64,000 bases of DNA from contig LSRY02000003.1 in the NCBI GenBank assembly GCA_001643675.2, positions 796,001 to 860,000 of the forward strand, in the 5' to 3' direction. The position numbers and the translations under genes were made by a program. Below the pieces are notes generated by a model. The model had not been told where the DNA came from. It did no database searches and saw nothing but the letters and a program-made list of their open reading frames with translations. Of the stretch, positions 53,540 to 63,599 are shown piece after piece (the first letter of the stretch is position 1; each line of letters begins with the position of its first letter). This DNA is from Monocercomonoides exilis. Its lineage: Eukaryota; Preaxostyla; Oxymonadida; Polymastigidae.

Positions 53540-54530
53540 AGAAAGAAAGATTTTTGATTGAGAGAGATTTCTGAACAAATTTCTTTTTTTGTTGTGATCA
53601 CTTTCATTTTTTTTTTTTTTTTATTTTTTCATTATGGAATCTTCATTTCTTTTTTTATTCATATTCGAAAACTGATCGTATTTCATTTCAAATAAAGCAA
53701 GTTCTCAAACACCTTTTTAAATTAGCTCAGCCTAATTTATGTATATTTTCCCTGATATTTGTGCTTGTTGTGTATCTCAATTTCTTCATTTATTTTCCAA
53801 TTTGCCAACTTTCTCCTTCGTTTATCTTCCTTTTTTCAATACAACCGAAGCAATTCACCTGAATGAAATTATCATTCACTTCATAATCTCTTATTGTGAT
53901 GAGGGCAAAATCAGACTTTGATAAAAAAAAGATTCAATCAAAGCCACCTTTGATCAGATCCATTGTTAAAAAAAGAAAATTTAATATCATTTTTTTATAT
54001 TCACTTTGTGAAAAAACAGTATTTTTTTTTCATGTTTAAAGAAAGAATTCAAAACTTAATTTCCGTTTGAGTTCGGAAAGTTTCAATAAATTCTGATCTT
54101 ATCAAGATGGAATGATTTCTTTATTTTCTTTTGTTTCATTTTTTCTTTTATTTGATCTATGCAAAATTACGAAAAATCCTTATTTTGAACTGTTCAAAAT
54201 AAAAAGCAACGCAGAAATGATTCATCAACAGTTTATAATTTAACGATTATCATTCATTCAAAATAAATGAGTTATTTGATTTGTATGAGAAATAATTTTA
54301 TTATAAAAAGAATAATTTGGCTTCGGTTGATGTTACAATAAGTTTTTCTGTATTAATACACAATCGATATGACTTTTTTTTCATAATTCACATTATCCTT
54401 CTCATTCGCCGAACAAAATTGATGTTTTTTTTTGAATCAAAACATTTTTTTTTGAAAGATCAAAATAATATGGGGCGCAGGAATTTTTTATTTCTCCATT
54501 TTTCCACATCTTCAATAATTGCGATCCACT
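53540..54530. other. Intergenic AT-rich DNA
   Basis: About 1 kb with T- and A-runs. It contains the 3' flank of the Glu/Lys-rich gene and the presumed promoter of the surface-protein gene. Two earlier in-frame ATGs (54422, 54470) exist for the latter, but the signal-peptide start at 54539 is preferred. Confidence 0.45.
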
Positions 54531-54538
54531 TCCCCAAC

Positions 54539-57500
54539 ATGAGAGCTGCATTCAATATTTTAGCATTCTTGTTGCTAGTTTCTAACTGCTATTATGGAGA
54601 AGGCATTGCAGAAAGGCAATTTCAACAAAAATGGAACGAGGAGATGCAGGAAGGCAAGATCAGCATTGAAAATGGAAAAAGAGATAACAAAAATTATTTT
54701 GGCAATTCATTGAAGAAAGTAATAAAATCAGCTGACAATCACATTTGCAGTGTTCAAACGAGTCTAAATATCTTCAATTCATCATTGTGTGTGGCCCATC
54801 TCAACATCATCCCTCTCACTGGTTGTCCACTCCTCACGGTCCAACACCACTCATCTGCCACCATCTGCTCCTCCACTTGCCAAGTCAACCAAGCAGCAAA
54901 ATCTCCACTTTTCATCTCTGCCCATGCCTCCCTCGCCCTCACAAACTTCTCCCTCACCACCCACCAACCTGCCATCCTCTCCTTCCCCCTCTTCTCCACC
55001 CCAAACAATCTCCTCCCACATGCCCACTCCCCAATCCCTGCCTCCTTCTCCATCTCCCACTCCTCATTCTCCTCTTTCGTCTCCCTCATCCAGCCCTTCC
55101 TTTTTTCTCCTGCTTCCCTCTCTTCCCCTTCCCCTTCTCCATCTCCATCCCTTTCCCCTTCTCCTTCATCTTTCTCATCCTCATCCTCATCCTCTTCTTT
55201 TTCTTCCCCTTCCCCTTCTTCTTCTATTTCCTCTTTCTCTTCTCCTTCCCCTCTCCATGTCCATCACCAATCCCATCCCCACCTCCAAATCCACCTCAGT
55301 CTCCATCTCTCAAACACCCTCTTCTCCAACATCTCCTCTCCCCAATCCCCTCGATCTCTTCCATCCCTTCCCTCCCACTCACTCAATTCATTCACCTCAA
55401 CCACTTCCACTTCTACCAACACCAACACCAACGCCAATTCAACCCCCTCCTTCTCCCTTCACTCATCTCTTTCCATCCACTCAACCATCTTCCTCCACAC
55501 CCACAACCCCATCGATGGTGCCATCCTCCCCGACCTCAACAGCCCATCCACCTCTCTCTCTGCCTTCAATGCCTCTTTCCTCCACCAAACTCGTTCTTCA
55601 TCAAATGCTGCTGAGGTGCATGTTGGAACAGAATCTCAAAGAGTGAAACCTGGAAGACTTACTTCATTCGATCAAAACAGTCATCGCTTTGAATGGTGTG
55701 AATGGAACGATTCAAATGGTGGATCTTCTGCAGGAGGTGCACTTTGTGTTTCTTGTACAAATGCAAATCTCACAATCACTTCCTGCTCATTTAACAATTG
55801 CTACTGCACAGGAAATGGTCATAGCGGAGCGTTATATTGTGAATTGTTGTTAAATGTGAACATCGCAAAATCCAATTTCACAAGCTGTTCAGCTGCTCAT
55901 GGAGGAGCAGTTCACGCAAGGAATCCACAATCAAATTCTGTTTGGACGTTCTCAGATAACAGAGTCGAAAGTTGTAAAATAACAGATTGGTGCGGAACTG
56001 GTTGGTACTTTTCCCTCTATAGCATGCCCTCAGATGCTCAATTCCTGTTTTCCAAATGCAAGTGCATTGCAAATTCTGGAAAAGATTCTGCTGGTTCTCT
56101 GACATTTTCATATCCTCCAAGCAATAAGCCAAGTCAATTTATTGTAAATGATTGCCAGTTTATAAACAACAAATTGACTGCCTCTGCCAATTATGGAGGC
56201 GCTGCCATTTACTGTTATGCAACATATAACTGGATGAGCGGAAATAAATTCATCACATTCTGTTTCTTCGATGGAAATACAGCAACTAATGGAAGAGGAA
56301 ATGATGTGTTCTTCAGTGGCAATGCCATTACTCAATCTCCATTCGAGAATTGTGGTTCAACAACCCCAACAAAAAGAGTGTGGAACAATGGACAAGCAGA
56401 TAGCGATGTGTACAATGGCTGGCTTCCAATCATCAATCAGAACAAAATCGTTTCTAACAGCGGAACTGATGCTGATGCCTGTGGCAGACCCCAACAGACC
56501 CCATGCGCCACCATCGAGTATGCCCTCAACGGATTCATTTCCCTCCTCCAAGATGCCTCTCTCACCCTCCTCACCTCAATTTTTGTTCCCATTCAAACAC
56601 TAACCTTCAGCGCGGTTGACACCATAATCACTGGAAATGGCACAACTGCCACCACCATCGCCTCCAGTGGCATTCCCCAGCCATCAAACTCAAATTTACA
56701 ATCAACATCTTCTTCTTCTTCTTCATTTTCATCTGCATCTTCTTCACCAAATCCATCTGCCTCGTCTGCCCTCTTCCAACAGACCCAGGGCTCCCTCACA
56801 GTCTCTGCCCTCGCCATCGCCCACAACTCCACAAACCAAATCACCCCCATCCTCTTCCACCTCTCCGGTAACTCCCCTTCCCTCAACCTCAACACAACCA
56901 CCATCACCGGAACAACCTCCATAACAATAAAAACTCCCCTCTTCTTCCTCACTGCTGGCTCCCTCGCCCTCAACCACACAGCAATCACCCAACTCGCCCT
57001 CAACAGCCAAAGCATCTTCCACCTCACCTCCCTCACAAATCCCCTCACCCTCAACTCCTCCAACATCACCCACATCACCTCCACAGCCACCCCCACCAGC
57101 TGTGTCCTCTCCTCTGCCACCTCCCCTGCCCTCTCCCTCTCCCTCGCCAACTGCACCATCACCAACATCAACTCAGAACAGTTGAGCCAACAAACTGCCA
57201 CCAATGGCGGGTGCATCTCATTCGCCTCATCTGCCCCTGCCAATTCGTTTTCAGTGAGTGACACAGCCTTCTCCACCTGCTCTGTGAGCGAGGATACAAG
57301 TTCTGGAGGAAGAGGCGGCGCTCTCATGATCGAGTACAACCATGGCTCACAAGTGACATCCACAACCATTTCCATCACCGATATCGTGTTTTCAGCCAAC
57401 AAGGCCTGTGTCGGAAGAGATATGTATTTTGTGTGCGAATCATTTGTCGCTTCTGTGAAAGAGCCCTTGTTCGCCTTCATGGGAAACATCACTCAGAAAG

Positions 57501-60500
57501 ACAACTCGATTGCTGGACATGATAGAACAGAGGCATTTGGCGATTGGGACGTTGATTTGTTCATATTTTTTGACGGTTTCTTTGATGATACAATATATGT
57601 TGATGGAACATCTGGAGTGGAGAGGGCATATTGTGGACTGGAGAAGGCGCCATGTTACAACGTAAACTACGGAATCGGGCATTTGAAGAGAACACAGAAC
57701 ACAAAACAGGAGATTATTGTTATTTCAAATACGTTGATGGCGGGGTTTGTGGATGTGGGTGGAATATGCATGAAGGCAAAAACTGAGACAATTGTGGAGA
57801 TAGAATGCCAAAGAGAAGCGAGTGGATCTGACGAATGTATTCTGAAATCAGAATCACTGACAGAAATACAGTTCATTGGGATTGTTGTTCCATCGAGTTT
57901 CAGCAGAACAATCTCAGCAGTGATTGAATCGAGCACTCAAAATGGGGAGTTGCACATGAAGAACTGTAAGACGAGTGTTATTGGAGGGAAGCAAAACACG
58001 ATTGGATTTATCTTGATCAAATCGACAGGGAAGATGGTTGAACTCAACTCAGTCACGATATCAGATGTGAAATCAACAGTCTCGCTATTTTCATTTTCAC
58101 TTTCATCAGCTAATGTGAATGAACATGAATACAAAGTGAAACTGTTTAATTGCACATTGAAAGAATTGGAGATTGATGGAGGTGAAGAGGCAGCCGTGAT
58201 TGGAGGGAATGTGGAAGTTGGGATGATGATAAATGGAAGCAGATTTGACGGGGCATTGTCGGAGAAGAGTGAAGAAGGAGGAGCACTGAAAATAGCGTTG
58301 AGTGCAGAAGGATATATTACAATTCAAGAGAGTTCATTTACTGAATGTATTTGTGAGAATATGAGTGAGGGAGGAAAAGGAGGAGGGATATATCTGGATT
58401 GCAGTTCAAATGAAGAAGGATTTCAGCTTTCATCGATATCGTTTTCGGGGTGCTCAGCAACGATAGGGAAGAATATGTTTGTGAAGAGTGGGAATCTGGT
58501 GAACAGTGTGAATACGGAGCGTTTTGCATTTGATTGCTCAGGATATTCTAATGATGGAAATGCATTTGTTGGAGAAGATGAGATTTACGGGGAATTGGAT
58601 CTGCGAGTGTTTCTTGTTTCTTTGAAGTGGATGGTCGTGTCTGTATCGACTGGTGGACATGACACATTGGGATGTGGAAGTGAAAAATTCCCATGTGAAT
58701 CTATGAAAAGTGGAATTGACCACATTGACAGAAGTGGGACAGAAGGAGAAAGGAAAGTGAAAGTGAGGGATGAAGGGACAATTGAAGATATATTTTCTTT
58801 CACAGATGCACTTGTGATTGATGGATGTGCGAATGAGGGAGATGAAACCGAACACAGGCCTATTCATTTTGAAGGGACAATCAAAGGGGATTCTGCAACA
58901 ACTATTATTTCATCAACTGCCTCACTCAGCTTGTTATCTTTAAAATTGCAGATTCGAAGTCAATTTGTACCAAGCATGAATTCACTGATCTCATCGAGTG
59001 GAGTCCTTCAACTTGTAAACTGTTTATTTGAGATTCAATCATCAACAGATATTGTTCAATATTCATTGATATCCACAACCACTGGAAGTTGCACACTGAA
59101 AGGATGCAGTTTGGCGGATTATTCATTTGTCATATCTCCATTTGTGATGGCTTCTTCTGTTTTGTTTGAAAACAGCAACTTTTCAAATATTGCAAATACT
59201 GGAAGTGGAGAAGGAGGTGTTGCAAGAGTGACATTAAAAAATGATGAAAAACTGGAAATCAAATCAACAAATGCATCATCTTGTTCACTTTCATCAAGAA
59301 ATGGAAAAGGAGGATTCTTGTATTTGGATTGTCAAAATTGTTTGGATGAAAAGCCATTTCTCTTTGATGTTGGTGTCACTTTTGAAAATAACAATGCAGC
59401 CACAGGGAAGAATGTGTTCATTTTGGGAAAGGATTTTAATGCTTCTGTGACAAATGAGTCATTTGCCTTCGATTATTCATCAATGATAAATGATGACAAT
59501 TTGTTTGTTGGAAGTGATAACAATCAAGAAAAGGATTTGTTCATGTTTTTGATACCATTCAGCTCATTTGAGATATTTATCTCATCAGAAGGATTTGATG
59601 TTGCACGTTGTGGAAGTGAAGAAGAGCCATGCTTCACAATGTGGAAAGGGATGAAAAATGTGAAAGAAGGAAATGAAAAGAAAACAATTCAAATATCAGG
59701 ATCAACAATTATTCAAGATTCATTCAACATGTCCAATTATCAGATCAAAAAGAGTGTAAAGATGGGAGAAGAAGATACAAAAGCAATGTTGAATTTTGAA
59801 AAGGCAATTGGAAGTCAACTGGAATATATCATGGTGAATGATGTTCATCTTGAATTGGCAAATATCAAACTGCAACTGTCATCTGGGTTTGGCAACTCAG
59901 CCAAAACGATTATTTCAAACAAAGATGGAGATCTGGTGATAAGTGAATGTTCCTTCTATTCAGAAGCAGGAGTGAACAATGGATTTGATTGTGTGTTTGT
60001 GGATGCGATTGAGGGAAGTGTGGAAGTGAACGATTTGTCAATTGAATCATGCAATGTTGGAAACAGTATATTTGGCATTCATGATGCTGGAGTTTCTTGC
60101 CATTTGATGAATGTTCGAGTGGAATTGTTGAATGAAAGTGGAGGTTGCATTTTATCGATCAAGAAATCTGAACAAGGATTGAAGATAAATGAAGGAGTAA
60201 ATGAAGATGGTGCAACTATTGAGATTGGCAATTCATCATTTTCGGGAGTGAAGAGAATTGGAAATGGAGCAAGCATTTTGGAATCAAAGTGTGAGAATAA
60301 GATTTGTTTGGTTGTGAAGGAGAGCAACATTACAGAAGACAAATCAGAAAAAAGTGAAAAAGGAGGTGCAATATACTTCACATTGGGATCGTCTGGTTCA
60401 ATGAAGATGATTGACTCAACAATCACTAATTGCAATTGCAGTATTAGTGAAGGGAAAGGAGGAGGGGTGTATCTGGCAACAGATGAAAGAGGAGAATTGA

Positions 60501-61834
60501 ATTTTTCATTTGTGGGTATGAAATTCAGTGCAAACACAGCAAAAGTGGGGAATGATATTTTCATTGAATGCTTCAACATCACATCGCAGATCGATGAAAC
60601 CCAATTTCAATTTGATCTTCGAGAAGGGAAATACAATCGCAGTAATGCAATATTTGGAAGAGATGAGTGTGATAACAAAGATGATACAGACCTGATTGGA
60701 TTTGTGACGATCCATCAGAGTGACACGATCATTGTGAGCAGTGTGAATGGAACGAATGAGAGACAATGCGGAACAAACATACTTCCTTGTTATTCAATTA
60801 ATCATGGGCTGGTGCATCTGACATCTGAATATGTGAGTCTATTGTATGTTGACGCTGAGAGTGTAATTGAAGAAGAGATAAATCTGGAGGAAATGAGTTT
60901 GAGCTCGAAAAGCAGAGGTTTGTGTGAAGTTGAAGTGAAAACAGGAATTGAAAAGACAAGAGAGACTTTGATAACAACAACAGGAACTGTGTCATTGTTG
61001 AGAGTGAATTTTGTATTTGATTCAATTTTCATCTCTTCACATGAATCACTGATATTGCCAGAAGGAGGAATTCTTGAAATTATGAATTGTTCATTCACCT
61101 CAAAACAATCAGCAGAAGAAGGAAATGAATATGCAAGCATTCCATTTCGTATTTTTAATATGGAAAAAGGAGAATTGCAACTTGATGGATGCACAATATC
61201 AAATCTTATTCTTCATGAATCTGCATTATTTCTCTCATCACCACTTTCATCAGTAATCGATTCATTAACGATTTGCCATTCGACAATTTCAAAATCTCTG
61301 GTAGATATTAATGAGTGCGGGCAATTGAAAATTGATAGACTGCTTGCTGAAAATATCACAGTTGATGGAAATGAAGAATCATTGATATATTGCCTGTCAA
61401 TGAAAAAGACAATTCAATTGGCAAATTGCACAATGGGTGAAGTCAGTTCAAAGACCACAAAAGGAAAATTGATGAAAGTGGAGAATTGCACAGATGTGAT
61501 AATGGACAGCTGCATTTTCGATGGGAGTTCAAAGGAAAGAAACGAGAAGAGTTTGAATGCAGAAGAAGAGATGTGCAGATGGGATGGATCTCTTGTGGAT
61601 GCTGTGAAGAGTTCTGTGATGATGAAAGATACAACAATAGCAAATTCACCAGATGGTGGAATAACAATGAGTGGAGGGGAAATGGTTGTCAAAGAAGGAA
61701 GATTTGAGAACAATGATCCCTCAATTGAAGGATATCCATCATTGAGAAGAAATATCATCTGTTCAGATTCAGGAACATCGAAAGCGGTGAGTTTGAAAGG
61801 AGGAGATGGATTGGAGAGAAACGCATCACTTTGA
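54539..61834 (+). CDS. Giant secreted surface protein, ectodomain (beta-helix-type modules)
   Basis: ATG 54539 gives a clear signal peptide (MRAAFNILAFLLLVSNCYYG). 2,431 residues follow without interruption up to TGA 61832-61834. Residues about 110-360 are Ser/Pro-rich and encoded by C-rich DNA. From about 430 the chain is made of parallel-beta-helix-like strands (GGAVHAR, GGRGGALM, GGKGGGIYLDCS, NSSFSGV patterns). Five module boundaries carry a CG(S/R/T)...PC...(I/M)..G motif at residues about 647, 1030, 1377, 1689 and 2074, spaced 310-390 residues. Many N-x-S/T sites fit an extracellular location. I recall similar multi-module proteins, with membrane anchor and kinase-like tail, in oxymonads. 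Likely role: adhesion or contact sensing (inference). The frame continues past the single TGA into the anchor region; as written, this product would be secreted without an anchor. Confidence 0.85.
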   Translation: MRAAFNILAFLLLVSNCYYGEGIAERQFQQKWNEEMQEGKISIENGKRDNKNYFGNSLKKVIKSADNHICSVQTSLNIFNSSLCVAHLNIIPLTGCPLLTVQHHSSATICSSTCQVNQAAKSPLFISAHASLALTNFSLTTHQPAILSFPLFSTPNNLLPHAHSPIPASFSISHSSFSSFVSLIQPFLFSPASLSSPSPSPSPSLSPSPSSFSSSSSSSSFSSPSPSSSISSFSSPSPLHVHHQSHPHLQIHLSLHLSNTLFSNISSPQSPRSLPSLPSHSLNSFTSTTSTSTNTNTNANSTPSFSLHSSLSIHSTIFLHTHNPIDGAILPDLNSPSTSLSAFNASFLHQTRSSSNAAEVHVGTESQRVKPGRLTSFDQNSHRFEWCEWNDSNGGSSAGGALCVSCTNANLTITSCSFNNCYCTGNGHSGALYCELLLNVNIAKSNFTSCSAAHGGAVHARNPQSNSVWTFSDNRVESCKITDWCGTGWYFSLYSMPSDAQFLFSKCKCIANSGKDSAGSLTFSYPPSNKPSQFIVNDCQFINNKLTASANYGGAAIYCYATYNWMSGNKFITFCFFDGNTATNGRGNDVFFSGNAITQSPFENCGSTTPTKRVWNNGQADSDVYNGWLPIINQNKIVSNSGTDADACGRPQQTPCATIEYALNGFISLLQDASLTLLTSIFVPIQTLTFSAVDTIITGNGTTATTIASSGIPQPSNSNLQSTSSSSSSFSSASSSPNPSASSALFQQTQGSLTVSALAIAHNSTNQITPILFHLSGNSPSLNLNTTTITGTTSITIKTPLFFLTAGSLALNHTAITQLALNSQSIFHLTSLTNPLTLNSSNITHITSTATPTSCVLSSATSPALSLSLANCTITNINSEQLSQQTATNGGCISFASSAPANSFSVSDTAFSTCSVSEDTSSGGRGGALMIEYNHGSQVTSTTISITDIVFSANKACVGRDMYFVCESFVASVKEPLFAFMGNITQKDNSIAGHDRTEAFGDWDVDLFIFFDGFFDDTIYVDGTSGVERAYCGLEKAPCYNVNYGIGHLKRTQNTKQEIIVISNTLMAGFVDVGGICMKAKTETIVEIECQREASGSDECILKSESLTEIQFIGIVVPSSFSRTISAVIESSTQNGELHMKNCKTSVIGGKQNTIGFILIKSTGKMVELNSVTISDVKSTVSLFSFSLSSANVNEHEYKVKLFNCTLKELEIDGGEEAAVIGGNVEVGMMINGSRFDGALSEKSEEGGALKIALSAEGYITIQESSFTECICENMSEGGKGGGIYLDCSSNEEGFQLSSISFSGCSATIGKNMFVKSGNLVNSVNTERFAFDCSGYSNDGNAFVGEDEIYGELDLRVFLVSLKWMVVSVSTGGHDTLGCGSEKFPCESMKSGIDHIDRSGTEGERKVKVRDEGTIEDIFSFTDALVIDGCANEGDETEHRPIHFEGTIKGDSATTIISSTASLSLLSLKLQIRSQFVPSMNSLISSSGVLQLVNCLFEIQSSTDIVQYSLISTTTGSCTLKGCSLADYSFVISPFVMASSVLFENSNFSNIANTGSGEGGVARVTLKNDEKLEIKSTNASSCSLSSRNGKGGFLYLDCQNCLDEKPFLFDVGVTFENNNAATGKNVFILGKDFNASVTNESFAFDYSSMINDDNLFVGSDNNQEKDLFMFLIPFSSFEIFISSEGFDVARCGSEEEPCFTMWKGMKNVKEGNEKKTIQISGSTIIQDSFNMSNYQIKKSVKMGEEDTKAMLNFEKAIGSQLEYIMVNDVHLELANIKLQLSSGFGNSAKTIISNKDGDLVISECSFYSEAGVNNGFDCVFVDAIEGSVEVNDLSIESCNVGNSIFGIHDAGVSCHLMNVRVELLNESGGCILSIKKSEQGLKINEGVNEDGATIEIGNSSFSGVKRIGNGASILESKCENKICLVVKESNITEDKSEKSEKGGAIYFTLGSSGSMKMIDSTITNCNCSISEGKGGGVYLATDERGELNFSFVGMKFSANTAKVGNDIFIECFNITSQIDETQFQFDLREGKYNRSNAIFGRDECDNKDDTDLIGFVTIHQSDTIIVSSVNGTNERQCGTNILPCYSINHGLVHLTSEYVSLLYVDAESVIEEEINLEEMSLSSKSRGLCEVEVKTGIEKTRETLITTTGTVSLLRVNFVFDSIFISSHESLILPEGGILEIMNCSFTSKQSAEEGNEYASIPFRIFNMEKGELQLDGCTISNLILHESALFLSSPLSSVIDSLTICHSTISKSLVDINECGQLKIDRLLAENITVDGNEESLIYCLSMKKTIQLANCTMGEVSSKTTKGKLMKVENCTDVIMDSCIFDGSSKERNEKSLNAEEEMCRWDGSLVDAVKSSVMMKDTTIANSPDGGITMSGGEMVVKEGRFENNDPSIEGYPSLRRNIICSDSGTSKAVSLKGGDGLERNASL

Positions 61835-63598
61835 ATGTTGAATGATGGGTGCTCTTTTGAAGGAATTGTTTCTGAGAGAGATTCATCACTTTTCATTCCT
61901 GTGTTGGAGAGTGTGGAAGCAAAAGAAGAGACAGATAGAATGAAGCTGACATTCAAAGGAATGCTTCTTGTTCCATGCAATCTGTCATTCTCAGTTGTGA
62001 AGAGGAAGGGAGAAGAGAAAGAGATTGAACATTATGATTTTGATTCAAATGGGTTTTTGTCAGAAAGAAAAGTTGAAGGAAGTGTGGCAAAAGATCTGAT
62101 CAATGGTTGTGGAAATGAAATAGAAATGAGTGTGCACATTTTGTTTGGGAATGCTGAATCTCCTTCATCAACAAATTCATTCATTCTGAAAAATGCAACT
62201 GAATCCGATGGAGACGGAAACATTGTGAAAGGAGACAACAGTTCAAGTTCATTGTGGATAATAATAACACTAACAATTATTCTTTTCGTTGTTCTTATTG
62301 TTGTCGTTGTTCTCGCTATTCGATGGAGGAAAGTGAAGGAAAGAAATGAGGAGTTGCAAGAGATTGTGAATGACAACATCAGAAAGGATCCGAAGGCATT
62401 TGAGATGGTGACGATGGAGATGTCGCCTGAGGAGCAGTGGAGAAGAGCAGAGAGGGAGGCAGAGAAGAAGAATGAGGAGAGGACAAAGAAGAGAGAATAT
62501 GAGAAAAGTTTGAAACACTCGGAGTCTTCAGAACATTTATTGAGTGAGAGTGGATCAACTGAATACATTTTTGGAAAAGATTCTGATAAAAATGGAGAAT
62601 GGGATTTGGAGAAGGAAGAAGAAACACGAAAGCGAACTTCATCACCATCCATCTCATCAGCAGATACAGAAACCGCATTTGTTCGAGGGGAGGATTTGTT
62701 TCCCACAACTTCATCGATGTCGAATCTGGTGGATGCAATGGCATGTTCATCGCCTTATGAAAAGTTGATTGTGGATCTGAGAGATTCGTTGTTCATGTTG
62801 CTTCATGGGAGGAATGAGAAGAAAGATCTGGCGATTGGCACTCTGAAGGAGAGGGAGATGACAGGAGTGCAGATGCTGTTCTGGGTGGCGAATGGAGCTT
62901 TGCACTCGCTTGAAGATGAGGAAGACGAACTTCCCTCTTTGCGAGAGCTGAGTCCGCACATTGTGCTGTTCTCGGAGCACATGGTGATCTGCATTGCGCT
63001 CCACTCCGACTGCTCCTCGTCATCTGATGATTCGGATTCATCCTCAATCTCATCAACCACCATTGTGACATCTGCAAGTGAGGAGGATGATGATGATGAT
63101 GAAAGAGATTCTCTGCCCTCATCAGCGTTTGAGGATGATGAAGACAAGTGGAAGGAGTGTTTGAGGTGGAAGGCGCCAGAGCTGGTGATGAACAGGAAGA
63201 TGGGAGCAACGGAGAAGTCAGTGGCATTCTCCATCGGGATGATGCTGTGGGAGTGTGTGACACTCGAGATCCCGTTTGGAGAATACGAAGGGGAAGTGGC
63301 AGGGCAAAAGATTGCTGATGGAGAGAAGCCGGATGAGAGGGGGATTGAAGAGAGTGGATTGAAGAATATGGTGAATGCGTGTCTGTCAGCAGAGCCATCG
63401 AAAAGACCGACACTCACTGAAGTGAAGAAAGAGCTGGTTGGGCTGTTTCCTTCTGGGACATTTGTTGTGACGATGACAGATGCAATCATTCTTGAGGAAA
63501 GCAGTGAAGAGCAGGATGAAGGCAGAGAGAGCAAGGAGTGTGAAAAGGAAGGGGAAATGGAAGTGAATGAGATGAAAGGCATGTTTAACAAAGGATGA
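61835..63598 (+). CDS. Membrane anchor and pseudokinase part of the surface protein (same frame, after TGA)
   Basis: In frame with the ectodomain and separated from it only by TGA 61832-61834. 587 codons to TGA 63598. Residues 1-135 finish the extracellular part; a transmembrane helix (WIIITLTIILFVVLIVVVVL, about 140-163) with a basic stop-transfer RWRKVKER follows. An acidic linker leads to a kinase-like domain (about 305-540): KLIVDLRDSLFMLLHGRNEK, LREL..HIVLFSEHMVICIA, WKAPELVMN (APE motif, about 447), FSIGMMLWECVTLEIPFGEY (subdomain IX, Asp replaced) and SKRPTLTEVKKEL (subdomain XI). I cannot find the glycine loop, VAIK lysine, HRD or DFG motifs, so catalysis is unlikely and a scaffold or signalling pseudokinase is more probable. 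A Ser/Asp/Glu insertion (about 390-430) sits where the activation segment should be. Without upstream readthrough it has no signal peptide. Confidence 0.8.
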   Translation: MLNDGCSFEGIVSERDSSLFIPVLESVEAKEETDRMKLTFKGMLLVPCNLSFSVVKRKGEEKEIEHYDFDSNGFLSERKVEGSVAKDLINGCGNEIEMSVHILFGNAESPSSTNSFILKNATESDGDGNIVKGDNSSSSLWIIITLTIILFVVLIVVVVLAIRWRKVKERNEELQEIVNDNIRKDPKAFEMVTMEMSPEEQWRRAEREAEKKNEERTKKREYEKSLKHSESSEHLLSESGSTEYIFGKDSDKNGEWDLEKEEETRKRTSSPSISSADTETAFVRGEDLFPTTSSMSNLVDAMACSSPYEKLIVDLRDSLFMLLHGRNEKKDLAIGTLKEREMTGVQMLFWVANGALHSLEDEEDELPSLRELSPHIVLFSEHMVICIALHSDCSSSSDDSDSSSISSTTIVTSASEEDDDDDERDSLPSSAFEDDEDKWKECLRWKAPELVMNRKMGATEKSVAFSIGMMLWECVTLEIPFGEYEGEVAGQKIADGEKPDERGIEESGLKNMVNACLSAEPSKRPTLTEVKKELVGLFPSGTFVVTMTDAIILEESSEEQDEGRESKECEKEGEMEVNEMKGMFNKG

Positions 63599-63599
63599 G

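Noticed and set aside
54745-55646. Alternative plus-strand frames overlapping the Ser/Pro region of the surface protein
   Set aside because: Pyrimidine-rich repeats lack stop codons in every frame. Only the frame with signal peptide and downstream modules is credible.
56593-57492. 299-codon minus-strand frame opposite the surface protein
   Set aside because: It is antisense to conserved beta-helix modules and has no motifs of its own.
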